Assembly: GCA_964573715.1 (NCBI GenBank)
Contig: CAZNKR010000020.1
Location: 1-35,779, forward strand
Source of the DNA: SVEL01 sp964573715
GTDB lineage: Bacteria; Bacillota; Clostridia; Lachnospirales; Lachnospiraceae
Direction: 5' to 3'
DNA length: 35,779 bases
Position numbers and translations under genes: made by a program. This document shows, in pieces, positions 25,277-34,372 of this stretch (the stretch's first letter is position 1; each line of letters opens with the position of its first letter). The notes under the pieces are model-generated. The model did not search any database. It was not told the origin of the DNA and saw nothing but the letters and a program-made list of their open reading frames with translations.

Positions 25277-26725
25277 TTACCACATAAGTAATGAATTATA
25301 TAAATCCTCATACTTCTTTGCTGAGCGGTTCCATGAAAAATCTGCCATCATAGCTCTATCTACCATCTTGTTCCATTCACGTTTTTTATTGTAGTATATG
25401 CTCTCTGCATAACGTATAGTTGCTAACATTTCATGAGCATTGTAATTAGTGAATGAAAAACCTGTACCGGTACATTCATATTGATTGTATGGTACAACAG
25501 TATCCTTAAGTCCGCCTGTTTCTCTAACGATTGGTAATGTTCCATATCTAAGACTCATAAGCTGGCTAAGTCCACAAGGCTCAAATAATGATGGCATAAG
25601 GAAAGCATCTGCTGCGGCATAAATCTTATGTGACATCTCCTCTGAATAATATATCTGAGCTGAAACTTTGTTACCATACTTCCAATCAAAATATCTAAAT
25701 GAATTTTCGTATTGTCCTTCACCTGTTCCTAAAACAACGATTTGAACATTATCTTGACATAATTCATCCATAACATAATTGATAAGATCAAATCCCTTTT
25801 GGTCTGTAAGTCTAGAAACTATACCAATGAGGAACTTTTTATCATTAACCTCTAAACCAAGGTCTTTTTGAAGTGCTTTTTTATTCTTAATCTTTTCTTT
25901 TCTAAAATTATCAACATTATACTGCTGATATATGTACTTGTCTGTTTCAGGATCATATTCCTTGTAATCAATACCATTTAATATACCTGATAAACAATTT
26001 GAACGGGCACGCATAAGTCCATCAAGTCCCTCACCAAAAAATGGTGTTTTGATTTCTTCTGCGTATGTATCACTAACAGTTGTAACTCTGTCAGCATAAA
26101 CGATTCCGCCCTTTAATAAATTTGCATCATCATAAACCTTAAGCTTATCAGATGTAAAATAGTAATCGGATAAACCAACTAAATCTCTAACAGTCTTTAT
26201 ATCCCAAACACCTTGAAATTTAAGATTGTGTATAGTCATAACAGACTTAATACCTTTGTAAAAATCTCCTTGTTGGAAACAATCATTGAGATATACAGGT
26301 ACAAGACCTGTCTGCCAATCATGACAATGAATAACATCTGGTCTAAAGCCTAAAACTGGTAATGCTGAAAGAGCAGCTCTTGCAAAAAAGGCAAACTTCT
26401 CAATATCAAACTTCATATCGCCACAATAAGGCTTGTCGCCGCCAAAATAATATTCATTATCAATAAAATAGAAAGTAACGCCTTCATAAACCAACTTGAA
26501 AATTCCAACATACTGGCTTCTCCAGTTAAGATCCATGTAGAAATTGGTAACATATTCAAGCTTGTCTGCATACTGTCCTTTCATGCTTGCGTATTTTGGT
26601 AAAATAACTCTACAATCAAATTCATCTTTATTGAAGCTCTTAGGTAAAGAACCCACTACATCAGCAAGTCCACCTGTTTTAATAAATGGTACTGACTCAG
26701 ATGCTACAAATAATATTTTTTTCAT
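25277..26725 (-). CDS. glgA: Glycogen synthase (ADP-glucose type, GT5)
   Basis: Adds glucose from ADP-glucose to alpha-1,4-glucan, for glycogen storage. It has 482 residues. The GT5 signature KTGGLADVVGSLPKSF occurs near residue 17 (the Lys contacts ADP-glucose). HDWQTGLVPVYL, MTIHNLKFQG, SRLTDQKGFDLI and the acidic FEPCGLSQLMSLRYG motif of GT-B enzymes are all present. GGAGGTAGCAGATG gives the start. No other glg genes are in the window. It follows the spo0A relic on the same strand; a TTTAAA/TATAAT pair at 26768-26796 could drive it. Confidence 0.95.
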   Translation of the reverse strand: MKKILFVASESVPFIKTGGLADVVGSLPKSFNKDEFDCRVILPKYASMKGQYADKLEYVTNFYMDLNWRSQYVGIFKLVYEGVTFYFIDNEYYFGGDKPYCGDMKFDIEKFAFFARAALSALPVLGFRPDVIHCHDWQTGLVPVYLNDCFQQGDFYKGIKSVMTIHNLKFQGVWDIKTVRDLVGLSDYYFTSDKLKVYDDANLLKGGIVYADRVTTVSDTYAEEIKTPFFGEGLDGLMRARSNCLSGILNGIDYKEYDPETDKYIYQQYNVDNFRKEKIKNKKALQKDLGLEVNDKKFLIGIVSRLTDQKGFDLINYVMDELCQDNVQIVVLGTGEGQYENSFRYFDWKYGNKVSAQIYYSEEMSHKIYAAADAFLMPSLFEPCGLSQLMSLRYGTLPIVRETGGLKDTVVPYNQYECTGTGFSFTNYNAHEMLATIRYAESIYYNKKREWNKMVDRAMMADFSWNRSAKKYEDLYNSLLMW

Positions 26726-26767
26726 CTGCTACCTCCACAATCAAATGTATACACATCGTTTTAAGAT

Positions 26768-26796
26768 ATTATACCAAATATATACAACAATTTAAA
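26768..26796 (-). promoter_or_regulatory. Putative promoter of glgA
   Basis: On the minus strand TTTAAA (26791-26796) and TATAAT (26768-26773) are 17 bases apart, immediately downstream of the spo0A relic stop codon. The -35 is weak. Confidence 0.4.
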
Positions 26797-26807
26797 GGTG
26801 AATTTTA

Positions 26808-26960
26808 TTATTTTGCTTTATAATCCAACCGAATTTTATCCGATATCATAGCAATAAATTCTGAGTTTGTAGGTTTTCCTTTCCCTGTATTTATGTTATA
26901 TCCAAATAAATCATAAACCATATCCATATTTCCTCTATTCCATGCTACTTCTATTGCATG
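26808..26960 (-). pseudogene. spo0A: spo0A relic: last 50 codons of the sporulation master regulator
   Basis: Spo0A is the response regulator that starts sporulation. Only its C-terminal end survives: HAIEVAWNRGNMDMVYDLFG, then YNINTGKGKPTNSEFIAMIS and DKIRLDYKAK-stop. HAIEVAW and KPTNSEFIAM are hallmark Spo0A residues of the effector domain next to the recognition helix. The codon just before the His is TAA (26961-26963), and no SD or receiver domain precedes it, so about 210 residues are lost, including the phosphoacceptor Asp and the recognition helix. The remaining codons are remarkably clean, with no frameshift, pointing to a recent large deletion. It lies after recN, exactly where recN-spoIVB-spo0A occurs in spore formers. 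Confidence 0.92.
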
Positions 26961-26965
26961 TTACA

Positions 26966-27088
26966 TTATAGTTTTAAAACTCTAGGATCATAATTAATAC
27001 CATCTACTCCGGTAATTGTACTACAAGAAGCTACTACTACAAACATTACAATTAATATTCTTCTATATCCCTTAAGCCTTTTATTCAT
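26966..27088 (-). pseudogene. Probable spoIVB 5' remnant (40-codon ORF)
   Basis: An ORF of 40 codons starts at 27088 behind a strong SD (AAGGAG). The protein is MNKRLKGYRRILIVMFVVVA followed by SCSTITGVDGINYDPRVLKL: a basic start and one hydrophobic segment, as in the membrane anchor of the SpoIVB signalling protease, but then it ends after a few residues with no PDZ or peptidase domain. It sits between recN and the spo0A relic, the usual spoIVB place, so the simplest reading is one deletion from early spoIVB to late spo0A. Sequence similarity alone is too short to prove this. An alternative is a tiny lipoprotein, since VASC resembles a lipobox. Confidence 0.5.
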
Positions 27089-27125
27089 ATAGCGCTCCTT
27101 TATAATATATTTCAAGATAAAACAT

Positions 27126-27155
27126 GAAAAAAGGATATGCAAAAGCATATCCTTT
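27126..27155 (-). terminator. Intrinsic terminator of the recN transcript
   Basis: Arms 27130-27140 and 27145-27155 (AAAGGATATGC, minus orientation) form a perfect 11-bp stem with a four-base loop, followed by a T-run on the minus strand. It lies 40 bases past recN. Confidence 0.88.
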
Positions 27156-27194
27156 AAAAGTATTATCTGTAATATTATAAAAAAAATGTCTATA

Positions 27195-28871
27195 TCATTT
27201 TGTTTCTAATGCCAATTTTTTCATTTCTTTAGCATTATTTACAACAGCCTCTGTAATCATCGCTCCACCTAAGATTCTTGAAAGCTCCTCGATTGATTCA
27301 TCATAACTAAGTTTATTAATTAAAGTAACAGTTGAATCATTAACAGTTTGTTTTTCAATCATAAAATGATCATCTGCCATTGCTGCGATTTGTGGTAAAT
27401 GTGTTATGCAAATAACCTGATGATTTTTACTTATCATCTTCATCTTTTCGGCAACCATCTGGGCAGTTCTTCCACTAATTCCAGTATCAATCTCATCAAA
27501 GATCAAGGTTTCAATATTATCTACATTAGCTAAAATTGTTTTAATACCAAGCATAATACGGGATAATTCACCACCAGATGCAACACTTGATAGTGATTTA
27601 ACTTCTTCGCCTTTATTTGTTGATATTAAAAATTCAACTATATCATTCCCTTTTTGAGAAAAACTATCACTCTTTTTAAAATCTACATCAAATTTAACTG
27701 TAGTAAAATTCAACGTTTTGAGAACTTCCTCAATATCATTTGAAACCTTATTAGCAACTATTTTTCTAATCTTTGTTAGTTCATCACAAGCTTTTTTAAG
27801 CTTTAGTGTTGCTTTTGAAATCTCATTATTTAAATTTGATAGCTGTTCATCATAATGAGTATAAGTATCTAACTTTGTAATAAAATCTTGTTTTTTATTA
27901 AGAATAGCTTCAATACTATTTCCATGTTTCATTTTTAGCTTGTTAATTAAATCTAGCCTTTCATAAACATAGTTAACTCTTGAATCATCAAATGAAATTG
28001 TATCTATATAGTTACTGATTTCATAAGAAAAATCCTGACATATTGAATCTAAATCCATTACTGATTCGTATAAGGATTGAGTTTTATCATTGATTCCACA
28101 AATCTTTGACATTTCTTTAGCAGCAACAGAAATAAGTGATGATGCCGAATTTTCACTTTCCGTTATGGCATCATATGTAATTTTTAGTGCTTCTAAAAGC
28201 TTAGTGGAATTTGCTATGGTTTTTTGCTCGTCTTCAAGCAAATCATCTTCTCCTATAGTTAATGAAGCCTCTTCAATTTCATTAATTTCGAATTCTAAAA
28301 ATGACATCTCTCGATTCTTTGTTTCTTCATCAAGATTAAATTCTTCAAGCTTATTACACAATTGCTTATATTCCAAATATAATTGTTTTATTTCATTTCT
28401 TTTTAGATTTCCTTCTTCTCCAATAAAGGAATCTAGTATTTCTAAATGCTTTGCTTTATTTAGAAGTGATTCGTGGTCATGCTGACCATGGACATCTAAA
28501 AGGAGTGTAGCAACATCTTTTAAGAATCCAGATGTTGCCGTTTCTCCATTAATTTTAATAACACTTCTTCCATTTGTTATTTTTCTTGAAATAACAACCA
28601 AGTTATCATCAAATATTTCCACGCCTAATTCTTTAATTTTTCCTATAACATCTTGATCTGTTAATGAAAAAACAAGTTCAACCAAACCAAATTCGGCATT
28701 TTTTCTAATGATATCCTTTGGTATTTTTCCGCCAAGTGCAATGTTAATTGATCCAATAATAATAGATTTACCAGCACCTGTTTCACCTGTAAGAATGTTA
28801 AGTCCCTCACCAAAATAAATATCTACATCTTCAATTAACGCAAGATTCTTAACATGTACATTTAGTAACAT
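27195..28871 (-). CDS. recN: DNA repair protein RecN
   Basis: SMC-like ATPase acting early in double-strand-break repair. It has 558 residues. The Walker A is GETGAGKSIIIGSINIALGG near residue 32; QHDHESLL is the RecN-specific motif. Long coiled coils fill about 155-380. The C-terminal half-site has VASGGELSRIMLGIKT (ABC signature) and TLIFDEIDTGISG (Walker B), then VICITHLPQIAAMADDH. AAGAGG precedes the ATG. It is the last gene of the long asp23-to-recN run and ends with its own terminator. In spore formers spoIVB and spo0A follow; here only relics do. Confidence 0.96.
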   Translation of the reverse strand: MLLNVHVKNLALIEDVDIYFGEGLNILTGETGAGKSIIIGSINIALGGKIPKDIIRKNAEFGLVELVFSLTDQDVIGKIKELGVEIFDDNLVVISRKITNGRSVIKINGETATSGFLKDVATLLLDVHGQHDHESLLNKAKHLEILDSFIGEEGNLKRNEIKQLYLEYKQLCNKLEEFNLDEETKNREMSFLEFEINEIEEASLTIGEDDLLEDEQKTIANSTKLLEALKITYDAITESENSASSLISVAAKEMSKICGINDKTQSLYESVMDLDSICQDFSYEISNYIDTISFDDSRVNYVYERLDLINKLKMKHGNSIEAILNKKQDFITKLDTYTHYDEQLSNLNNEISKATLKLKKACDELTKIRKIVANKVSNDIEEVLKTLNFTTVKFDVDFKKSDSFSQKGNDIVEFLISTNKGEEVKSLSSVASGGELSRIMLGIKTILANVDNIETLIFDEIDTGISGRTAQMVAEKMKMISKNHQVICITHLPQIAAMADDHFMIEKQTVNDSTVTLINKLSYDESIEELSRILGGAMITEAVVNNAKEMKKLALETK

Positions 28872-28898
28872 ACAAACCTCTTTCCTTCGTCAACTTAA

Positions 28899-29351
28899 CT
28901 ACTGTTCAAGCATATCCCTAAGCTTTTCCATTACTATATCTACTTCACCTTCTGACTTAATTGCACAAAAGATTGTATCATCACCAGCGATACATCCAAC
29001 AAATTCTTCCCACTTTAGGGCATCAAATGCAGCTGCAACAGCCATAGCCATTCCTGATGCAGTCTTAACTACCATAATATTACCTGCCTTGTTCATTGAT
29101 ACAAAGCCTGTACGTAATACACCAAGTAATCTGTTATTCATACCACCATCAGTAGAAGCAACTGTAATATATCTTTGTGCTTTTCCATTGATGGCCATTT
29201 TTGTAATTCCAAGTTCTCTAATATCTCTAGATATTGTTGCCTGGGTTACATCAAACCCACCAGCGATAAGTTTTTCTACTAATTCTTCCTGTGTTTCGAT
29301 ATCGTACTTATTGATTAATTCTAATATTTTTCTTTGTCTACCTGTCTTCAT
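28899..29351 (-). CDS. argR: Arginine repressor ArgR/AhrC
   Basis: Arginine-responsive regulator of arginine synthesis and breakdown. It has 150 residues. The winged-helix N-terminal domain (MKTGRQRKILELINKYDIET, VTQATISRDIRELGITK) and the C-terminal hexamerisation and arginine-binding domain (AVAAAFDALKWEEFVGCIAG, DDTIFCAIKSEGEVDIVMEKL) are both whole. Its start overlaps the nadK end by 14 bases. The nadK-argR-recN order is standard for Firmicutes. Confidence 0.95.
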   Translation of the reverse strand: MKTGRQRKILELINKYDIETQEELVEKLIAGGFDVTQATISRDIRELGITKMAINGKAQRYITVASTDGGMNNRLLGVLRTGFVSMNKAGNIMVVKTASGMAMAVAAAFDALKWEEFVGCIAGDDTIFCAIKSEGEVDIVMEKLRDMLEQ

Positions 29352-30180
29352 TGTCGCTCATCTTCCTTTTCAAGATTTCTAAAAAACTCTTGCTACTTAA
29401 TTTAATAATATTGGTACTTGTCTGTGACCTACGGATACTTATAATATCACCATTAACAAGTTCAATCGCTCTGTCACCATCAAAATATGCAAATCTCAAA
29501 TCTTTGGTGTAACCTCTCTTATTCAAAATCTCTATCTCAATCTTATCATCAGCATCTAAAATAATGCTTCTAGTATTAAGAGTATGAGGGCAAATAGGAG
29601 TAAGTAAAATAAGATTTGCCGAAGGCTTAACAATAGGTCCCCCTGCAGACATACTGTAGGCTGTAGATCCTGTTGGCGTAGCAACTATCATTCCATCCGC
29701 TTTGTACTGGTTCATCTTCATCCCATTAACATAAATATTAAAATCAATAACACGAAGTGGACCACTTCTATTTATTACTATATCGTTAAGCGCTATGTTT
29801 TCAGAAATGCATTCGCCATTTCTTATAATTTGACCATTTAGCATCATACGCTTTTCGATAGAATAATCATCTTTCATAAGCCTATCTAGTGTTTCTAATA
29901 CGCCTTCTGGTTCAACTTCTGCTAAAAATCCAAGATTTCCGCAGTTGATTCCAATGTATGCAAGATCTTGCTTTACCAAGCTTCTAGCGGCCAATAGTAA
30001 AGTACCATCTCCACCTAGAACTATAGCACATTCTGCATTTTTATCAACCATATTTGGTTCAACAAATCCATAAATAATTTTACTTTTTTTATTATGTTCT
30101 AAAAAATATTTATTGATTTCATCAGCCATTTTTAAGGTGGTTGTCTTATCGCTGTTTGCTATAATAATAAAATTATCCAA
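29338..30180 (-). CDS. nadK: NAD kinase
   Basis: Phosphorylates NAD to NADP. It has 280 residues. GGDGTLLLAARSL, NCGNLGFLAEVEP, the NE/D-type region ALNDIVINR, and ATPTGSTAYSMSAGGPIV are the family motifs. The start codon is TTG (plus-strand 30178-30180), supported by AGAGGTGA seven bases upstream and the expected N-terminus MDNFIIIANSDK. It begins 15 bases after dxs ends; tlyA, which normally separates these two, is absent. It overlaps argR by 14 bases. Confidence 0.95.
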   Translation of the reverse strand: MDNFIIIANSDKTTTLKMADEINKYFLEHNKKSKIIYGFVEPNMVDKNAECAIVLGGDGTLLLAARSLVKQDLAYIGINCGNLGFLAEVEPEGVLETLDRLMKDDYSIEKRMMLNGQIIRNGECISENIALNDIVINRSGPLRVIDFNIYVNGMKMNQYKADGMIVATPTGSTAYSMSAGGPIVKPSANLILLTPICPHTLNTRSIILDADDKIEIEILNKRGYTKDLRFAYFDGDRAIELVNGDIISIRRSQTSTNIIKLSSKSFLEILKRKMSDNEDR

Positions 30181-30195
30181 GTAAATGTCACCTCT

Positions 30196-32052
30196 TTATA
30201 GTGTGTCTAATATTCTTTTTACCACATGCTTGCTTGTAAGTCCAACTTCTTCTTTTAGTATATTTATACTTCCATGCTCAAGATACATATTTGGAATACC
30301 AATATTAATAACCTTTGTATTATATTCACAATTATTAAGGTATCTAAGAACTGCTTCTCCATAACCACCTATAAGAACATTTTCTTCTATGGTTACAATC
30401 ATCTTGTGATTTTGAGCAAGCATATCAATACACTCTTCATCTATAGGTTTTAAAAATCTTGCATTAACAATACTACAATTTATGTTTTTTTCTTTAAGTT
30501 CTTCTCTTGCTTCTAACGCTATCTCTAGCATAGATCCACAAAAGATAATGGCAATATCCTTTTCTTTATAAATAACTTCACTTTTTCCATATTTTATTGG
30601 GGTTCTAACCTCTTTAAGTAGCTGGCAGGCAGCTCCTTTAGGATATCTAATAGCTAAAGGTCCGTTAAAATATGTTGAATATTTAATTATATCAGCGAAT
30701 TCAAATCTGTTTTTGGGAGCAAATATACTCATATTGGGAATTGAGCGAAGATATGAAATATCGTATATTCCTTGATGTGTTTCTCCGTCTGCACCAACTA
30801 TTCCTGCTCTATCAATCATAAATACAACTGGTAGATTTTGTATACAAACGTCATGTAATATTTGATCATAAGCTCTTTGAAGAAATGAGGAATAAATAGC
30901 AACGTATGGTTTTAAACCTCTGCTGGCAAGACCTGCTCCAAATGTTACAGCATGTTCTTCTGCTATACCCACATCAAAAAATCGATTTGGATATTCGGCT
31001 TTAAATCTTTTAAGTCCTGTACCATCTGCCATAGCAGCAGTTATTGCAACAATTTTCTCATTATCATATGCCAACTTGCATAAGGTTCTTGAAAACACAT
31101 CTGTATATGTGGAAACAGTTTTTGAATTAAGAACTTCCCCTGTTTCTTTATTAAAGGCATCAATTCCATGATATTTACTTGGTTTTTTTTCTGCAAAATC
31201 ATATCCTTTACCTTTTTTTGTAATAACATGAACTAAAACAGCGTGTTTAAGTTTTTTTGCTTCTTTAAACACTCTAATCATCTGTGGAATATTGTGTCCA
31301 TCTATTGGTCCAAGATAGGTAATATCCATATTCTCAAAGAGCATCCCTGGTATAACTAACTGTTTAATACTACTTTTAGTTTTGCTAATCTGATGAACCA
31401 ATTTATCTCCAACTACTGGAATAGAACTAAGCGTCTTTGTAACACCAGATTTTACATCATTATAAACATTACCTGTTCTTATTCCCGATAAATATTTTGA
31501 CATACCACCAACATTTTCAGAAATAGACATTTCATTATCATTAAGTACAATAATATAGTTTCGTTTTAATCTAGATGCATTATTGAGAGCTTCAAATGCC
31601 AATCCTCCAGTTAAAGCTCCATCACCAATAACAGAAACAACAGTACTATCATCTCCTAAAAGTTCATTTGCCGTCACTATCCCTAATCCGGCTGAAATAG
31701 AAGTGGAACTATGTCCTGTATCAAAGCTATCACATTCACTCTCTCTTCTTTTAGGAAAACCACTCATACCACCATGTTTACGAAGAGAGTCAAAACCCTC
31801 TTTCCTGCCAGTTAATATCTTATGAGTATATGATTGATGTCCAACATCCCATACTATTTTATCTTTTGGTAAATCCAGTACCAAATGTAAGGCCATGGTT
31901 AATTCAACAACACCAAGATTTGATGCAAGATGGCCTCCAGTAACAGAAATTTTATCAACTAAAAAAGAGCGTATTTCTTCTGCAAGTAGTTCATAATCAT
32001 CTCTGTCTATACATTTAATATCATTTGGTTGATTAATGGTCTCTAGTAACAT
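30196..32052 (-). CDS. dxs: 1-deoxy-D-xylulose-5-phosphate synthase
   Basis: First step of the MEP isoprenoid pathway, joining pyruvate and glyceraldehyde-3-phosphate with TPP. It has 618 residues. Motifs: DVGHQSYTHKILTGR, DTGHSSTSISAGLG, TPP-binding GDGALTGGLAFEALNNA, DRAGIVGADGETHQG, and the C-terminal transketolase domain (ENVLIGGYGEAVL). The ATG at 32052 follows AAGGTGAAT; the upstream in-frame GTG (32058) is part of that SD. It starts seven bases after ispA ends, so the two isoprenoid genes are coupled. Confidence 0.97.
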   Translation of the reverse strand: MLLETINQPNDIKCIDRDDYELLAEEIRSFLVDKISVTGGHLASNLGVVELTMALHLVLDLPKDKIVWDVGHQSYTHKILTGRKEGFDSLRKHGGMSGFPKRRESECDSFDTGHSSTSISAGLGIVTANELLGDDSTVVSVIGDGALTGGLAFEALNNASRLKRNYIIVLNDNEMSISENVGGMSKYLSGIRTGNVYNDVKSGVTKTLSSIPVVGDKLVHQISKTKSSIKQLVIPGMLFENMDITYLGPIDGHNIPQMIRVFKEAKKLKHAVLVHVITKKGKGYDFAEKKPSKYHGIDAFNKETGEVLNSKTVSTYTDVFSRTLCKLAYDNEKIVAITAAMADGTGLKRFKAEYPNRFFDVGIAEEHAVTFGAGLASRGLKPYVAIYSSFLQRAYDQILHDVCIQNLPVVFMIDRAGIVGADGETHQGIYDISYLRSIPNMSIFAPKNRFEFADIIKYSTYFNGPLAIRYPKGAACQLLKEVRTPIKYGKSEVIYKEKDIAIIFCGSMLEIALEAREELKEKNINCSIVNARFLKPIDEECIDMLAQNHKMIVTIEENVLIGGYGEAVLRYLNNCEYNTKVINIGIPNMYLEHGSINILKEEVGLTSKHVVKRILDTL

Positions 32053-32059
32053 ATTCACC

Positions 32060-32947
32060 TTACTTCTTTCTAGTAATTAATGATAAAACAAGTTCACGTA
32101 AAAATTCATTTTTATAGGGAAGTAAATCAATAAGTTCAATAGCCTTACGAGATAAATCTTCTTGTATTTTTTTTGCCTCATTGATTCCATATATTGTAAC
32201 ATAGGTTGTTTTATTGTTTTTTTGGTCACTCATTACATTTTTACCAAGCTCATCTGTTGTAGATGTTACATCTAAAATATCATCTTGGATTTGAAATGAA
32301 AGGCCTATAAGTTTTGCAATTTTTTGAATAGTGTTAATATCAGCTTCATTAGCTCCTGCTAAAATAGCTCCGCACATCATAGAAGCCTCAATAAGAGCCC
32401 CGGTTTTTAAATCATAAATAAAATTTAGGGTATCAATGTCTATATTTTTCCCATTCAAACTCACATCAACTGTCTGTCCACCCACCATACCATATATACC
32501 AGACTTTAAGCTTAGTACATGAAAAGCTCTTGCACTAGCATTTATGTTGGTTGATTCCACTAAAGCCTTTGCACACAGTTCATATGCATAATTTAACAAG
32601 CCATCACCTGCTAAAACGCCCATAGCATGTCCAAACTTTTTATGTGTAGTAAGCTTTCCTCTTCTATAATCATCATTATCCATTGCCGGAAGATCATCAT
32701 GCACTAAAGAATAGGTGTGTATACATTCTATAGCTGTCATAAACGGATATATATCCTTGCTTATTCCACCAAACAATCTATAGGTTTCTAGCATTAACAT
32801 AGGACGTAGACGCTTTCCTCCAGCCAAAACACTATAGTTCATGGCTTCTTCAATTTCTTTTTGATAACCCTCTTCTTTTGGAAGATATTTTTCTATAATA
32901 CTATTGCAATATTTAGTTTGTTTTGTAATTTGTTCACGTAATTCCAT
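32060..32947 (-). CDS. ispA: Polyprenyl synthetase (farnesyl diphosphate synthase)
   Basis: Condenses IPP with DMAPP/GPP to farnesyl diphosphate. It has 295 residues, the length of IspA. The first Asp-rich motif is HDDLPAMDNDDYRRG, preceded by AGGKRLRPMLML; the second is FQIQDDILDVTS. Product length (C15 rather than C20) is inferred from size and the neighbouring xseB and dxs. No good SD precedes the ATG, which lies 12 bases after the xseB stop, so reading may depend on coupling. Confidence 0.94.
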   Translation of the reverse strand: MELREQITKQTKYCNSIIEKYLPKEEGYQKEIEEAMNYSVLAGGKRLRPMLMLETYRLFGGISKDIYPFMTAIECIHTYSLVHDDLPAMDNDDYRRGKLTTHKKFGHAMGVLAGDGLLNYAYELCAKALVESTNINASARAFHVLSLKSGIYGMVGGQTVDVSLNGKNIDIDTLNFIYDLKTGALIEASMMCGAILAGANEADINTIQKIAKLIGLSFQIQDDILDVTSTTDELGKNVMSDQKNNKTTYVTIYGINEAKKIQEDLSRKAIELIDLLPYKNEFLRELVLSLITRKK

Positions 32948-32958
32948 ATTATATCAAG

Positions 32959-33150
32959 CTAATCGTTAATAACTTTAAGCTTTGCCTCCACATCATCTAA
33001 TTTTTCACTTAGTTCTTTAACAAGTAAAACTCCTTCATTGTACAGTTTGAAGGATTCTTCTAATGAAACATTTTGCGAATCCATGTTTTCTAAAATATCT
33101 GTCAGCTTCAAAAAACCTTCTTCAATAGAAATACTTTTATCTTCTTTCAT
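32959..33150 (-). CDS. xseB: Exodeoxyribonuclease VII small subunit
   Basis: Small subunit that coats the XseA core of exonuclease VII, a single-strand DNA nuclease. It has 63 residues. SIEEGFLKLTDILENMDSQN followed by VSLEESFKLYNEG is the typical XseB helix pair, with a coiled-coil end (LSEKLDDVEAKLKVI). The frame reads to a GTG at 33159, but AGGTGA sits five bases ahead of the ATG at 33150, so the shorter form is chosen. It starts nine bases after xseA ends. Confidence 0.92.
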   Translation of the reverse strand: MKEDKSISIEEGFLKLTDILENMDSQNVSLEESFKLYNEGVLLVKELSEKLDDVEAKLKVIND

Positions 33151-33159
33151 ACATTTCAC

Positions 33160-34371
33160 CTATCTAATTTCTGATTCTATCTTACTAACATCAGTAACCT
33201 TTGCCTTAATATGTCCATTAACAACATCTATATCTATCTCATCTTCTAAATTAATTTGAGTAACATCTGTAACTGCATGTTGGTTATGGGACACAAATGA
33301 ATATCCGCTTTGTAATCTCTTAAGTGGAGATAAACTTTCCAATCCTGAAATATATATATTAAGCTTGTTTTTATTGTTTTGTAAAGAACTATTCATCAAG
33401 TCGTTCAATCTGATTTTATAGTGTCCAAGCTGTTCTTTTCTTCTTTCAATTATATTTTTGGGGCTTTTTGATTTAAGCCTTGCTTCAAGAATTCCTAGAC
33501 GATTTCTATTAAGCTCTAGCTTGTTAATTATGTGTTTATCTAGATTAGAACGAATATTATCTAAATCAATTAGATATGCATCATAATCAAATACGGCTAA
33601 TTCTGCTGCTGCAGATGGTGTTGGTGCTCTAAGATCAGACACATAATCTGCAATAGTAGTGTCCGTTTCATGGCCAACAGCCGAAATAATAGGAGTATTA
33701 CACGAAAAAATAGCACGGGCAACTTCTTCTTCATTAAAGGCCCATAGGTCTTCAATGGAACCTCCACCTCGTCCTATAATTATCACATCTAAATCATAGG
33801 TATCTAAGGTTTTTATACCTTCAATGATACTATCTTTAGCGCCTTCACCCTGCACTATAGCTGAGTATAAAAATAACTTCACATGTGGATTTCTTCTTGT
33901 AGAAACATTTATGATGTCTTGAATGGCAGCTCCCGTTTTTGCTGTAACAATTCCAACTTTTGCTGCATATCTAGGAATCGGTTTTTTAAATGAGTTATCA
34001 AACATACCCATTTCTAATAGTTCTTTTTTTAGTTGCTCGTACTTTTTAAATAAATCGCCTTCGCCATCTAAATCTATCTTTGTAGCGTATAGCTGGTATT
34101 TACCATCTCTTTCGTATACATTAACACTACCTTTAGCAATTACCTTTAGCCCTTCCTTTAAATCAAAGGTAAGACCACGTCTATTTCCGGCAAACATAAC
34201 ACAAGATATAACTGCATTTTCTTCTTTCAGTGTGAAATATATGTGACCAGAAGAATGGTGTTTACAATTAGAGACTTCACCCTTAATAGATATACTACTA
34301 AGAGCAAAGTCTTCACTAAACATATGCTTTATATAAGAATTTACTTGAGATACTGAATAAACACTTGCCAT
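33160..34371 (-). CDS. xseA: Exodeoxyribonuclease VII large subunit
   Basis: Catalytic subunit of exonuclease VII, which degrades single-stranded DNA from both ends. It has 403 residues. The N-terminal OB-fold (ISIKGEVSNCKHHSSGHIYF, TLKEENAVISCVMF) is followed by the catalytic domain: VGIVTAKTGAAIQDIINVST, DVIIIGRGGGSIEDLWAFNE, ISAVGHETDTTIADYVSDLR and APTPSAAAELAV. A coiled-coil region and C-terminal segment complete it. It begins one base after the nusB stop; the SD is weak (GGAAAG). Confidence 0.96.
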   Translation of the reverse strand: MASVYSVSQVNSYIKHMFSEDFALSSISIKGEVSNCKHHSSGHIYFTLKEENAVISCVMFAGNRRGLTFDLKEGLKVIAKGSVNVYERDGKYQLYATKIDLDGEGDLFKKYEQLKKELLEMGMFDNSFKKPIPRYAAKVGIVTAKTGAAIQDIINVSTRRNPHVKLFLYSAIVQGEGAKDSIIEGIKTLDTYDLDVIIIGRGGGSIEDLWAFNEEEVARAIFSCNTPIISAVGHETDTTIADYVSDLRAPTPSAAAELAVFDYDAYLIDLDNIRSNLDKHIINKLELNRNRLGILEARLKSKSPKNIIERRKEQLGHYKIRLNDLMNSSLQNNKNKLNIYISGLESLSPLKRLQSGYSFVSHNQHAVTDVTQINLEDEIDIDVVNGHIKAKVTDVSKIESEIR

Positions 34372-34372
34372 A

